Shown here in pieces: positions 8,799 through 19,274 of a stretch of DNA of 64,000 nucleotides. The DNA is from a virus. Location: positions 107,028 to 171,027 of the IMG/VR virus record IMGVR_UViG_3300023174_000053; one strand, written 5' to 3'. Positions within the stretch are counted from its first letter, which is position 1; each line of letters opens with the position of its first letter. The notes beneath the pieces were generated by a model that was not told where the DNA came from, ran no database searches, and saw only the letters and a program-made list of their open reading frames with translations. Both the position numbers and the translations under genes were made by a program.

Positions 8799-10178
8799 TT
8801 AGTAATTACCAAACGGGTTCTTCTGCGAAAAGTCAACAATACCATCTGCTTCATCTTCAATTTCAATATTTTCAGAATAGGGGTCATATTCATCAAATGT
8901 ATTGATTGAATATACTTTATGTGTTGCTGCTGCACCAACTATCAGTTCACCATTAGCAAAGTTTCCACCAACTATTGAAACTTTAAGTACTCTAGTATCC
9001 GCATCCCAATCTTTTACATATCCAGTAGTTCCAGTCGAAACACCTCTAACTGATTCATTAAACTCAAAATTACCAGTAGATATTCCAATAGGACTTGTAA
9101 GTGTAATTGTTGGGTTAACAGTATATCCAGCACCAGCATTAGTGTAACGAATTGCTGTTACAATTCCAGTAACTGTTAAGACTGCTTCTGCTGCTGCGTT
9201 TACTCCTCCAGCAGGAGCAGTAGATATAGAAACAATAGGAGCAGATGAATATTGACTTCCGCCAGAAGTAATATTTACAATTCCCAAAGTTCTAGAAGCA
9301 AGAACAGCAGTAGCAATTCCACCAGAACCAGATTGACCTACAATTGTAACTGATGGTATTTGTGTATAACCAGCACCAGGATTAACCACAAGAATTCTAC
9401 TAATCGAATCTCCAGTTCTTCCTGTTTTGCTAGTCATAATAGCAACTGCAGTAGCATCTGTTCCTCCTACTGGTGCTTTTGTGATTTGAATAGTTGGTGT
9501 AGACAGATATCCAGTTCCATCATTAATCAAATCAATATATTGGACTGATTTGTTTAATGTAGAAGCAATAGAAACCGTAGCAGTTGCTCTGATTGCAGTA
9601 TCTTTAACCATATTAATGGTTTGGATATAACCAAAATCTTGAACTGACCTATCAACTTCATCGATTCCAGTATCAATAAGTTCATCTTCGTATCTGAAGA
9701 TTTCACATCTCAGTTCATAAACATAAAGATTGTTTAACTGATAAAATGGAACTTTTCCTTCAACATATTTGATTTCAAAAAGACCATTATCAATTGGAAG
9801 ATAAATTAAATCTCCCTCTTGTGGTCTTGTGGCAACTTTAATATCTGGATCATCCAATATAAATGGAGATATAAAATCTTCGTATCTTTCCTTTGAAATG
9901 ATAAGAGTTAGTTCATCACTTGTTTTCACACCAAATTTTGATAAAATATCTCCTTGTCCCCCAAATCCATTAAAATTTGAAATATATGCTTCAATTCTAA
10001 AACTATCATCAAATTTTGATACTAAAACTTCTTTAATAATAGTTTTTTCATTAATTAACTGTCTGGGCATATAAACAACATCTTGCCCATACATTTTTAG
10101 TTGTTCATTAATTAAATCCTGAACAAGTCTTTGTTCACTGGAAGAACCTCCCAGAAAATAGGGATTTAGTGGTGCCAT
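8799..10178 (-). CDS. 14: Neck protein gp14 with beta-repeat insertion
   Basis: This 459-residue protein begins MAPLNPYFLGGSSSEQRLVQ, then YGQDVVYMPRQLINEKTIIK, which identifies T4-like gp14, a head-completion/neck protein. T4 gp14 has 256 residues. The extra length sits at about 200-370 as repeated segments ending in GTGYLSTP, GAGYTQIP, GSQYSSAP and GAGYTVNP, the same glycine-tyrosine beta module seen in gp8 and the giant proteins. The conserved C-terminus (YSINTFDEYDPYSENIEIED) follows. It overlaps gp13 as TAATG. Confidence 0.9.
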   Translation of the reverse strand: MAPLNPYFLGGSSSEQRLVQDLINEQLKMYGQDVVYMPRQLINEKTIIKEVLVSKFDDSFRIEAYISNFNGFGGQGDILSKFGVKTSDELTLIISKERYEDFISPFILDDPDIKVATRPQEGDLIYLPIDNGLFEIKYVEGKVPFYQLNNLYVYELRCEIFRYEDELIDTGIDEVDRSVQDFGYIQTINMVKDTAIRATATVSIASTLNKSVQYIDLINDGTGYLSTPTIQITKAPVGGTDATAVAIMTSKTGRTGDSISRILVVNPGAGYTQIPSVTIVGQSGSGGIATAVLASRTLGIVNITSGGSQYSSAPIVSISTAPAGGVNAAAEAVLTVTGIVTAIRYTNAGAGYTVNPTITLTSPIGISTGNFEFNESVRGVSTGTTGYVKDWDADTRVLKVSIVGGNFANGELIVGAAATHKVYSINTFDEYDPYSENIEIEDEADGIVDFSQKNPFGNY

Positions 10179-10993
10179 TATCCTATCATATCCATTGGAG
10201 GTAATTCGTATTCTGTCTTGAGTTCTCTTTCAAGTTCTTCAATTTCTCTAATCGCATCATTTAATATTCTTTCACCATTCATCGTAATTCCACCAGGAAG
10301 TTGAACTCCATTAAACTTAATTAAATTCTGTCCCCATTGTCTTTTGATAATTGCTGTTAAATATCTTTTCAACCACCAATCGTTATATACAGCAGAAAAA
10401 TCTGATGGGTCTACAATTCGAATACAATCAACAATAATATAACTATTTTCATTTACCATTGCCCAGTCTATATCCAAATATAGTCTGTGTTGCTTTTTGT
10501 TAAATCTCAATTGAACATCTGGAGTTATTAATCTACTAATATCTTCCAAATGTGTTTTTACCATTGCATAATTCAATAAATCAAGAGCACCATAATAATA
10601 CAAATCATTCAAAAATATTTGATATTTGATATTAAATAAACCAGATGATATAGTATTTGCATCTGATTTGAATACGTTATTTACTCCAATAATTGTATCT
10701 GGAAGTTGAATAAAATTAGTTGTTTCTTGATAAGATACCGTTGTAATTCCAACAGAAGAATTACCAGTTGAACTTGTAATACCTGTTCTTACTATAGTTT
10801 TTTCATCTGGAAGAAGTTTGTGCTTTAAATATACTCTTGCTGCACCATCATAATGCCTTTCATTAAAAAATTGAATAGCATCATCCACCAAATCGTCAAT
10901 TTGATCGTCATCGACATTGACTTCTAAAACAGGATATCCAAGTTTTCGCAAACAATAATCAATTAATCCCTGACGACTTGATGGTTGAGACAT
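10178..10993 (-). CDS. 13: Neck protein gp13
   Basis: This 271-residue protein matches T4-like gp13 (309 residues in T4). The N-terminus MSQPSSRQGLIDYCLRKLGY and the segment VDDAIQFFNERHYDGAARVY are characteristic. The C-terminal half contains DPSDFSAVYNDWWLKRYLTA and IKRQWGQNLIKFNGVQLPGG, well conserved in cyanophages. With gp14 it seals the packaged head and provides the tail-joining surface. The stop overlaps the gp14 start by one base. Confidence 0.92.
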   Translation of the reverse strand: MSQPSSRQGLIDYCLRKLGYPVLEVNVDDDQIDDLVDDAIQFFNERHYDGAARVYLKHKLLPDEKTIVRTGITSSTGNSSVGITTVSYQETTNFIQLPDTIIGVNNVFKSDANTISSGLFNIKYQIFLNDLYYYGALDLLNYAMVKTHLEDISRLITPDVQLRFNKKQHRLYLDIDWAMVNENSYIIVDCIRIVDPSDFSAVYNDWWLKRYLTAIIKRQWGQNLIKFNGVQLPGGITMNGERILNDAIREIEELERELKTEYELPPMDMIG

Positions 10994-11014
10994 TATTTAA
11001 TTGAAAACTCTAAT

Positions 11015-11022
11015 TATTTATC
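11015..11022 (-). promoter_or_regulatory. Late promoter-like octamer (GATAAATA) before gp13
   Basis: The minus strand reads GATAAATA, one mismatch from the T4 late box and fitting the NATAAATA pattern reported for cyanophages. It lies 22 bp upstream of the gp13 ATG and overlaps the stop codon region of the upstream 75-residue gene. Confidence 0.6.
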
Positions 11023-11248
11023 AGTATGTACCGCCATCAATAAATGGATATGGGTTCCATTCTTCTGTTGCTGAATTGTAAACAAGCACTGAATTATTTG
11101 GAATTCCAGCAGAAGCATTAATGTCATCTAAATCAGAAAGTTTCATTTTTAAATTTGCAACAGCAGAAACTACCCTGTTTGCGTTATCAGCACCAAGTCT
11201 TACTTTTATTAAATTGTCTGAATTAGTTCTTACTCTAATGTCTGACAT
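11021..11248 (-). CDS. Small virion-module protein, unknown
   Basis: This 75-residue protein (MSDIRVRTNSDNLIKVRLGA, then ending WNPYPFIDGGTY) is not assignable to a T4 gene. The C-terminal NNSVLVYNSATEEWNP resembles short segments of phage fibre proteins in which a trimerising beta domain precedes a fibre tip. It lies between gp13 and a small beta protein, 5 bp from its neighbour, within the structural operon, so a virion role is likely. Function unknown. Confidence 0.65.
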   Translation of the reverse strand: MSDIRVRTNSDNLIKVRLGADNANRVVSAVANLKMKLSDLDDINASAGIPNNSVLVYNSATEEWNPYPFIDGGTY

Positions 11249-11253
11249 TGTTT

Positions 11254-11592
11254 TTATGCAGTGGTAATTCCAGCAGTAACTAAGGCACTTCCTTCAACAA
11301 CTCTTGTCTTTGCTGTTCCACTATTCAATAATATATCATAACAATATCTTCCTGGTCTTAAAGATGATGTGATAGTTGAACCTAAAGAAATTTTAACTCT
11401 TCCGTCAGGTCTATTGGGAAAAGAAACTGTAAAAGCAGCAGAAGTGTTTAATGATGCTGGTGATTTTTTTAATTTTGCATATCCAGTATATCCAGTCAAA
11501 TTCAGTGGAGTGTTTGCTGTTGATTCGAGAAAAAATGTCTGATTAAAATCAGCACCTCCTGGAATTGTTATATTAGCTACATATATTGCCAT
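11254..11592 (-). CDS. Small beta-sandwich protein resembling BppU/DUF2479 N-terminal domains
   Basis: This 112-residue protein reads as alternating beta strands: MAIYVANITIPGGADFNQTF, PLNLTGYTGYAKLKKSP, then GRVKISLGS and LRPGRYCYDILLNSG. The pattern (a limited-length load of L-T-G, then P-G-R-Y-x-Y-D) resembles the N-terminal domain of baseplate or receptor-binding adaptor proteins (BppU-like). That would suit a virion protein linking fibres to the baseplate. The similarity is a pattern call, not a search result. Confidence 0.65.
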   Translation of the reverse strand: MAIYVANITIPGGADFNQTFFLESTANTPLNLTGYTGYAKLKKSPASLNTSAAFTVSFPNRPDGRVKISLGSTITSSLRPGRYCYDILLNSGTAKTRVVEGSALVTAGITTA

Positions 11593-11625
11593 TATGATAA
11601 CTAGATAAAATCTTTCCTAATATAT

Positions 11626-11826
11626 TTAGGATTTGTTTTCTAATAGTTTTGCGAGTAATAATTTTATCTCAGTCAATTCAGTTTTTAAATTTTCAATCTC
11701 ACCTTTTTCATTCAATGTAGAGTTTTTAGCTCTCAAATATTCTTGATATTCATAATCATTACAATTTACGATTGCATTTGATTTTTCATCACGATATAAT
11801 CCTTTATGCCCTTCTACTGGTATCAT
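11626..11826 (-). CDS. Conserved small coiled-coil protein
   Basis: This 66-residue protein begins MIPVEGHKGLYRDEKSNAIV and ends in a leucine-rich helix (IENLKTELTEIKLLLAKLLE) suited to coiled-coil formation. From memory, the VEGHxxLYRD start occurs in a small protein of many cyanophages, located near tail genes. It overlaps the stop of the giant 2481-residue gene by 4 bp, so the two are probably translated together. Role unknown; tail assembly is likely from context. Confidence 0.7.
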   Translation of the reverse strand: MIPVEGHKGLYRDEKSNAIVNCNDYEYQEYLRAKNSTLNEKGEIENLKTELTEIKLLLAKLLENKS

Positions 11827-14800
11827 ATTGATGCAATTGCTCTTAGGTCTCTAATAAGTGGAACATATGATTGATTTGTTCCAGTCATAATAATTTTAAT
11901 TTGGAATCCATTGAATGGAGTTATATTTTTACCAGTAAATTCATAATTACCAAAATCATTTAAAGTATTTGATGCTTGGACAAATCTATCAGACCTTCCA
12001 TTATTTTTTGAAGAACTGATTACATTTCCATTCTCATCAAGATTATCATACCCTGGGAAAAATTCATATAACTGTTGTGAATCTGGGGTATCATTTCTAA
12101 GCAATCTATACATAACTCTAATATCATTTGATGAGTGTCTATACGCATCAAAGAGAACTTTTAAACTATCTGCTGATTTTTGTAGTTTTACAAGTTTTGA
12201 AACATAAATTGCTGCGTTTGGATCACCACTTAATTGATTAACTCTTGGTTCTAAAACAAAATCAGAAACAGGATTATTAATTCTATTCATTGTTGTGATA
12301 ATATTTACTCTATGTAAATCAATCATTGGGGATACTTTTCTATCACCTGTTGATAGTAGAAGTTCCATAGTAAATGATCTATTTCCTGGTAAAGTAGTTA
12401 AATTTGAAAGTTCATTTACTTTGGAATAAATTGCAGAGGTTTCACTTAGTTGATTGGTAGAATTTAAAGATATATCCTCAAATCCTCTATTTGCAAATGA
12501 GATTTCATTTCCATTCACACTTGTTCCAGTTGTTGTTCTAATTTTTGCTCCAATTGATGTTGTTTCTGGTAATAATGTTTGTATGTTTGGTCTAATACTA
12601 TTAAATGTAATATTTTGTGTTGCTTTTGGTCCATTAAAAGATCCAACAGTTGGTGTTGATGAATATGTACCACCAGACTTAGTTTGTTTGAAGAACAGTT
12701 CTGTCCCAGAACTTCTAACAAGACCTGATTTTGATTGATCTATCTTTATGTGGTAAGAATCAAGTTCAATTGGATATTTTACCAAATCAACATCTGTAAA
12801 TTTATGAGTTTTATTAATTCTTCTAAGTGAAACTCCATTAAACTCATATTTAAATACAGACGCATTTGCTAAATGTATTGTTGGAACTGTATTATCAATT
12901 CCTCTTGTGATACCAGTTAACGTATTTCCATTAGTTCCTGTGTATGCAATAATTTCATTATCAATAATAACATATCCAATATTACTATTTGAACCAGGAA
13001 CAGCAAGATTTTCAAAGGTTGCTAAAGTACCAATAGAATTTAGTGTAATATCACTAGTAGAAGTAGAAGAATAGTCAGCAGTTAGTTTTACAGGAGCAAT
13101 ATCAGATTCAATGCCACTTAACGTAACTTGATTAATTGGAGAATACATTCCGTGATTTTGATGATTGACTTTGAAGTGCAATCCATCAGTAATATTATTG
13201 GTACTAGTTACTGTTGCTCCTGATATTTCTGTTCCATTATTGGTGATTGTATAACCAGATGTTGTATTTACTTTTCCTTGAATATTATCAACAATAATAG
13301 AATTAACTGCTGAAATAATTCCAACATTATTTGGAATAGTTAAAATAAGATTTTTTCCAAGATTACTTGTATCTGTAGAACTTACAGTTAATGTGTCTCC
13401 AGCAGCATATCCAGTTCCACCATCAGTGATAGTCGCAGCAACTGCTACACCAGAGGAAACTGAAAGATTTACCTTTGCATTTTTCCCAAATCCTGTTAAT
13501 GTTATTAAATTTATATTTGAATATGTCGTTAGAGCACTTGTAAATCCAGAACCAACATTTGTTAATGTTAATGTTGAACCAATTCCAACTGCACCAACCT
13601 TAGATACAAGATTTGAAATAAAATTAGTATTAGAGGTTTGACTAATTGTATTTCCAACGGATAATAAATTCTGATTTGCAACAGATAAACTATTTCCCAA
13701 ACCAATTAATGCTGAGTTTGAATAAGCATTTAGTGGATTTTTTCTCAATGTTACAATTTGATTGTTACCAATATTCAAATCTGGATTATAGAATCTAAAT
13801 GATGCTGGTGAAGTTACAAAGTCTGCTCTATATAAGGTAAACTTCAAATCTTCTAAATCAGATGCAGTCCAAGTTGATCCATTTTGTGATTTAAATAATG
13901 CTCCAAGAGTTGGTTGTTTAGAAACAATAATTTTTTGAGAATCTGGTTTATTTACAGTTGATATATCTGTTTCTCCCATTCTTGAAATCCATACATTATA
14001 TGAATCGGAAGAAGAGAGCAATACAATTGAATAACCAGAACCAACTTTTTCCAAATAAACTGGAGATGGAAAAGTAAATGTAGTTGCGACAGTACCATCT
14101 TCTGATGTTTTAACATCTTTTGGATGTAAGTCCACCTGAGAAAATGGTAAAATTGTTTGCGTTGGAAGACCAGTTTGCATCGTTCTAATTTGAAATCTTA
14201 CTGGAATTCCCTTAGTATCTTTTGTTTTAAAGAAAATGTCACATTTTGTAATATAAACTCCATTAGTATCAGCAACTTCAAATGATTGTGCTAATGGATC
14301 TACCCATCTAGTTGATTCTGATGTTGTTGTTGTGGAAGTATTGGATGAAACTAAATTAGTTTCAGATGAAGTAAATGTTCGTGCATCTGTTTGAGGAATT
14401 CTCTCAACATTTGCGTTTCTGATCCTAAGTGTAGAATTTTCAACATTATCCAAAGTTCCAGCAGAAGTGAAATTGACTTCTGCTGTAGTTTCGTCTGAAG
14501 TAACGACTGTAGTATTTGTTGAACTTGATGTTAAAACAAAAGTTTTTGTTCCAGTTCTAAACGATGGAGTTGATGGAATTGTTGGATCAGGAATAAACAA
14601 TGAACCAATATAAACTCCAGATTCATCTGCAACCAATCTCATATCAGAGATGATTGCAATTGCTCCACTTGTTTGCCCAACTAATTGCATACTTTTTGTA
14701 ATACTACCATAAAAACCAGATGAGACTTGCATTTCTAAACTTGCCGTATCAACATTTAATATTGTAGTTGTTGATGAGTACGAACTAGATAAAGAATTTT

Positions 14801-17800
14801 CTGGTAAATATGGATTTATTGAAAATGTTTCTGTTGGTGAATTATATGGACCATATTTATGATTTTGTGTTGCAAGTCTAAATCTAATACTTTTTGATCC
14901 TAAAGATCCAACTACTGTTTCTCCAGCAGTAAAAGTTCCACTAGACATTGAAACTTCAATTAATTTTGGTATAACATATGAAGTCATATCAACATTATCA
15001 AAAAATGCATAAACTCTTGAGGATGGTTTCAATGCCTTAGAAATAATTTCAATATTTCTAGATCTCATTGTTGTTATAATTTCTCTAGAAACAATTTTAT
15101 CTCCAAGATTTTTTGAATCAAATCTTTCTTTAACACCAAATTGAATTCCTTGCCTGGATTGTTTTGTTGCTGTAGTGACTGTTTGATTTTTAAATTCTAT
15201 AAAATCACTTACAGTTGTTGTTGTATCAGTTACCTGTCTTCTGCCTCCACCTGGATCAAAAGTTGTTGTGGAACTTGTACTTCCAGTTTGTAATCTACCC
15301 AAAGATGGACCATTAAAGGTGTTGGTTCCAGTCCAAGTAGTTTCCCAAGCATTCCAATCAATTGGAGAAAGACCAGTATTGCTATCTACACCAAGTTGTT
15401 GTATTGTTGTATTATAATTACCTTCAATGTCATCAATTCTTTCGGATCTTCTTGTTTCATTCCAAGTATCACTTGATGGATTTAATTGAATTGAACCAAT
15501 CCAGTTAATTACATTAAATGGATTTACATTTTCACTTCTTGTAGCAAATTGATTTTTTACATATTCAACCTCAGAATAATTTAAACAAACAACATCTCCA
15601 ATTCTTTTTATATTTGGTGAACCCAAATCACTAACAAAACGCAAATCAGCATCTGGATTTGATGTTTGTCCAATTCCAATAACTGCTTCAGATCCTAAAA
15701 GTAAATCTATAGAAGTTGTATAATGGGTTGGTTTCAATATCCCATTAGCAGTATCGATACTTGCTTTATAGTCCCTATTTGTTATTTCTCCACCATTATA
15801 GGATCTAAAATTATCAACAAAGAAACCACATTTAAATCTATCTAATTTTGTTGTGGTGTCTCTTATTGTTAAATTTTGAGTATCTGTTTCCAGTAAAGAT
15901 AGTGACGTATAATATTCAACATTTGAAAGTCTATCTTCCAATCTGGAGATATCTTTCATTGTATATCGTTTGTGTTGCACTAAAGATGTTGATGCATCTT
16001 CTGAATTATTTAAATAAGCAGGTAAACGAATTGTTGCTATTTCTAAACAAGAATCTAAACCATTTGGAAGTTTTGGTTGGAGTGATGGAACCCCCTTGTT
16101 TACAATAAATGAACCTTCTTTTGTTAAGAATAATTTATCAATTCTTGGTAAATAATAATCATAAGATAAATTTATTGCTTTATTTTGTGCAAAGATATTT
16201 TGTGTAGAATTTTGTCCAGTAAATAATCTTGATTCATACTCAAATGGTGATTTTGTACCAGAATATGGAGAAACTCTTGGTCTTAAATCAATAACATCAC
16301 TCAGAGATATTCCGTCAACTGATGATATATCATCTCCATATCTATCTTTATCATAAGAATTTACTCCAACAAAATCACCAGCATCAGATGAATCAATTGT
16401 ATAATTATTGTAAATAATTGTAATCTGTTTTGTTGGTGCAGCAACCTGTGGTTTTCTGATAAGTCTTGAAAAATCAAGGTATTCTGATCTTTGCCCTTCA
16501 TCTAAAATAAAGTTAGTTCTAATATTTTTATCACCAACTTGAATTGAGTCAACAGTTCCAGAAATTTGAGATTCTTCAAACGTAACTTTTTCACCAACAG
16601 AAAAAATATTTTCATTTAGATAAACAAATTTCACTTCATTTGTTCCATCATTTGATACTAAACTTGCAACTGCTCCAGTATCTTTACCAACTATTCTCTC
16701 TCCTTTAATTGAATTTAAAATATTTGAATTCAATCCAATTATTGTGATTGCTGGCAATATTGGAGTCGTTGAAGAAGATGACTCAAAAACCCCAATAACT
16801 GATTCTACGTCTGGAACATTTAATGAAATCTCATCATCTTCAACTCTTAAACCATAAACAGTACTAGTAGTTAATCCATTTATAGACGTAGAAATACCAG
16901 AAGAAGTTTTGTTGATTGTTAGACTAGAGCATCTATTATATGACTTTTTACGAGTTTTTGTGTTTATTTTTTTAAGAGTAGCAGTCAATATTGCTGCACC
17001 ATTGCCAGTAATATTTTGAATTGATATAGTTCTTCCACTTGGAACTAATTTTTGATTGTCTAATGCTACTACAGTTCCATCATTATAGGCCAAATTATAA
17101 TCTTCTTCATCAAACGGTTCAAATGTTAATGAAGTGTCTGTTTCTAATGTATTACTATATGCGTTGTTTGCTATAGTAATATTATAAGATTTTTTGAATA
17201 CTACATCAGAACCAGTTAAATCTAAATTTGAAACTTTTGAGTTATTTAAACGTGCGTATAAAAATGCATTTTTTGTATTTAAAACATTTAAAGATACTAC
17301 TTTGAAGTCATTTACAGTAATTGTTGAACTTGGAAGAGCACCAGAACAAACACCAGAAACAGAAGTCGTTGCTACAATAGTTAAAGACTTTGAAGATCCA
17401 CTAACAACAGAAACTTTGTTATAAGTAGGTACACTTTCTCCTTGCTTTGTATATGATACAATATCACCTACATTAATTCCAACGTAAAAGTTTTGATTGG
17501 AAGTTGTTACTGTGGAAATTCCACTACCACCAGATGTGATGGTAAATTGAGTTCCTGGTTCCGCAACAGATAATGTTTTTGATAAAATTGGATCAGCAGT
17601 AAAAGTTCCTACACCAGATACAGATTCATTTGCAACTATTTGATGAACATCGGATAAGGAATAATCTTTTGCAGATGCAATTGTGCGAGAAACATCTAAA
17701 CCGTTAATTTTGATCTGCTCGTTTGTTATAAATGAACCAGAAACTTGATATAAGGTTAAAGTAGTAGATGCCGATGCATTACTAATCAAATAACCTTTAG

Positions 17801-19268
17801 CACCACTATTTTTTCCTTCAATGTATGCTGGAGCAGTTTGTGTTAAAGCAGTATTGATCGTTAATACTGTATATGTTTGAATATCATAGAGAGAACTTTC
17901 AAATTGAGTTGAAGCATTTGAATATGCTGCATTTTTTAATTTTAAATCATAAAGTCTAGCAACTCCAATCTTTGTTCCAGAAGAAACCCCAACAGTTGAT
18001 GTTCTATCACTATAAAGACTCACTTGTGTTGTTAAACCAACACCAATAGAACTACGAACATTATTTAATAATATTTGTCTTCCAACATTAAATGGAATTG
18101 ATGCATTCTCTGCTCGTTCTGTTGTTCTTGGTTTTTCTATATCTACAATAGTATTACTAATCGTTTCAATCTCATATCCACGAACATAAGCTTTTCCTGG
18201 ACTTATTGAAATACAAGCAAGATCTTTTGATGGAGTATTTCCTTGTTTAGTTTTTTGATTGGAATAATAAACTCCATTATTTCCAATTCTATCATTTAAT
18301 GATTCTTTTACTTGAATATCAAAAGGTCTTACATAATAATCACCAGATTCATCATAAGTTCTTCTTGCTAACTCATCTTTAATTAAATTATAATCAGTCT
18401 TATCTACAAATTTAGTCAATCCACCATTTTCTACTCGCAGCAATTCTACAAAATCCTGATCATTGAAGTCATCAATTTCTTTTTTGATTAAAGTTGTAGA
18501 GATTTTTAATCTATCAGCACCTGGAGCAGCATAATTTGAAAATCCTTGAGCATTATCAAATAAATCATTATAATTATTTGTTGCTACAGCAATTTCCTCA
18601 TCGATCAAAAGACCAACACGATATGTTGGAGTGTTTGCGTATTGGTCTAAAATTGCTACTTGTTTTGGAACAGTAATGAAAAATCCACGAACAAAATACA
18701 CACCTTCTTCAATTTTTGCTGCTGATCCTTTACCAACAGAACCAGAAATAATTGAAGTTGCAAAAGATGTGTTTGTTCTAATTGAAGATAATGTATAATC
18801 AACATTTTCTAATGAAATTAAATTTTCACCATCAACAAAAGTTTTACTTGTGAAATTTGTATCACTAGAACTCTTATATTTTACATATAATGTATAGTTA
18901 TTTTTTTCTGATTGTGTATTTGTAATATAATTTTCTACTACCGCAGTAACCCCACTTGTTTCCCCTTTTATACTTTTACCTACAAACTTATCAATATATG
19001 CTGATACGGGAATTCCCAAATGTGTATCATCAATTTGTACATAACTATATTCCGAATCATATCCAATTTGACCTGGAATGACCATAGAACCTTCTTTGAA
19101 GAAGTGTTTCCCAAACTTTTCAACTTGATTTTGTAAAATTGATTGAAGAGTTGTTAATTCCCTTGCTTGAATTGGAGTTCCTGGTTTAAATAAAACTCTT
19201 TGATAACTTTTTTTGTCATCAAAGTCATCAAAGTATGGAGATACGTTTAGGTTAGTATTCTGTGGCAT
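11823..19268 (-). CDS. Giant tail/baseplate structural protein with DUF4815-type N-terminus
   Basis: This 2481-residue protein begins MPQNTNLNVSPYFDDFDDKK and continues with FKPGTPIQARELTTLQSILQ, the signature of the DUF4815 family of large phage tail proteins. The rest is Ser/Thr/Asn-rich beta sequence. A module around residues 2090-2150 contains YVIIDNEIIAYTGTNGN then LTGITRGID, also seen in other virion proteins here. Near the C-terminus a conserved segment (SDFVLEPRVNQLSGD, FPGYDNLDENGNVI) is typical of cyanophage homologues. It follows gp8 by 6 bp, so a baseplate or peripheral tail location is likely. Confidence 0.85.
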   Translation of the reverse strand: MPQNTNLNVSPYFDDFDDKKSYQRVLFKPGTPIQARELTTLQSILQNQVEKFGKHFFKEGSMVIPGQIGYDSEYSYVQIDDTHLGIPVSAYIDKFVGKSIKGETSGVTAVVENYITNTQSEKNNYTLYVKYKSSSDTNFTSKTFVDGENLISLENVDYTLSSIRTNTSFATSIISGSVGKGSAAKIEEGVYFVRGFFITVPKQVAILDQYANTPTYRVGLLIDEEIAVATNNYNDLFDNAQGFSNYAAPGADRLKISTTLIKKEIDDFNDQDFVELLRVENGGLTKFVDKTDYNLIKDELARRTYDESGDYYVRPFDIQVKESLNDRIGNNGVYYSNQKTKQGNTPSKDLACISISPGKAYVRGYEIETISNTIVDIEKPRTTERAENASIPFNVGRQILLNNVRSSIGVGLTTQVSLYSDRTSTVGVSSGTKIGVARLYDLKLKNAAYSNASTQFESSLYDIQTYTVLTINTALTQTAPAYIEGKNSGAKGYLISNASASTTLTLYQVSGSFITNEQIKINGLDVSRTIASAKDYSLSDVHQIVANESVSGVGTFTADPILSKTLSVAEPGTQFTITSGGSGISTVTTSNQNFYVGINVGDIVSYTKQGESVPTYNKVSVVSGSSKSLTIVATTSVSGVCSGALPSSTITVNDFKVVSLNVLNTKNAFLYARLNNSKVSNLDLTGSDVVFKKSYNITIANNAYSNTLETDTSLTFEPFDEEDYNLAYNDGTVVALDNQKLVPSGRTISIQNITGNGAAILTATLKKINTKTRKKSYNRCSSLTINKTSSGISTSINGLTTSTVYGLRVEDDEISLNVPDVESVIGVFESSSSTTPILPAITIIGLNSNILNSIKGERIVGKDTGAVASLVSNDGTNEVKFVYLNENIFSVGEKVTFEESQISGTVDSIQVGDKNIRTNFILDEGQRSEYLDFSRLIRKPQVAAPTKQITIIYNNYTIDSSDAGDFVGVNSYDKDRYGDDISSVDGISLSDVIDLRPRVSPYSGTKSPFEYESRLFTGQNSTQNIFAQNKAINLSYDYYLPRIDKLFLTKEGSFIVNKGVPSLQPKLPNGLDSCLEIATIRLPAYLNNSEDASTSLVQHKRYTMKDISRLEDRLSNVEYYTSLSLLETDTQNLTIRDTTTKLDRFKCGFFVDNFRSYNGGEITNRDYKASIDTANGILKPTHYTTSIDLLLGSEAVIGIGQTSNPDADLRFVSDLGSPNIKRIGDVVCLNYSEVEYVKNQFATRSENVNPFNVINWIGSIQLNPSSDTWNETRRSERIDDIEGNYNTTIQQLGVDSNTGLSPIDWNAWETTWTGTNTFNGPSLGRLQTGSTSSTTTFDPGGGRRQVTDTTTTVSDFIEFKNQTVTTATKQSRQGIQFGVKERFDSKNLGDKIVSREIITTMRSRNIEIISKALKPSSRVYAFFDNVDMTSYVIPKLIEVSMSSGTFTAGETVVGSLGSKSIRFRLATQNHKYGPYNSPTETFSINPYLPENSLSSSYSSTTTILNVDTASLEMQVSSGFYGSITKSMQLVGQTSGAIAIISDMRLVADESGVYIGSLFIPDPTIPSTPSFRTGTKTFVLTSSSTNTTVVTSDETTAEVNFTSAGTLDNVENSTLRIRNANVERIPQTDARTFTSSETNLVSSNTSTTTTSESTRWVDPLAQSFEVADTNGVYITKCDIFFKTKDTKGIPVRFQIRTMQTGLPTQTILPFSQVDLHPKDVKTSEDGTVATTFTFPSPVYLEKVGSGYSIVLLSSSDSYNVWISRMGETDISTVNKPDSQKIIVSKQPTLGALFKSQNGSTWTASDLEDLKFTLYRADFVTSPASFRFYNPDLNIGNNQIVTLRKNPLNAYSNSALIGLGNSLSVANQNLLSVGNTISQTSNTNFISNLVSKVGAVGIGSTLTLTNVGSGFTSALTTYSNINLITLTGFGKNAKVNLSVSSGVAVAATITDGGTGYAAGDTLTVSSTDTSNLGKNLILTIPNNVGIISAVNSIIVDNIQGKVNTTSGYTITNNGTEISGATVTSTNNITDGLHFKVNHQNHGMYSPINQVTLSGIESDIAPVKLTADYSSTSTSDITLNSIGTLATFENLAVPGSNSNIGYVIIDNEIIAYTGTNGNTLTGITRGIDNTVPTIHLANASVFKYEFNGVSLRRINKTHKFTDVDLVKYPIELDSYHIKIDQSKSGLVRSSGTELFFKQTKSGGTYSSTPTVGSFNGPKATQNITFNSIRPNIQTLLPETTSIGAKIRTTTGTSVNGNEISFANRGFEDISLNSTNQLSETSAIYSKVNELSNLTTLPGNRSFTMELLLSTGDRKVSPMIDLHRVNIITTMNRINNPVSDFVLEPRVNQLSGDPNAAIYVSKLVKLQKSADSLKVLFDAYRHSSNDIRVMYRLLRNDTPDSQQLYEFFPGYDNLDENGNVISSSKNNGRSDRFVQASNTLNDFGNYEFTGKNITPFNGFQIKIIMTGTNQSYVPLIRDLRAIASI

Positions 19269-19274
19269 TTTTCT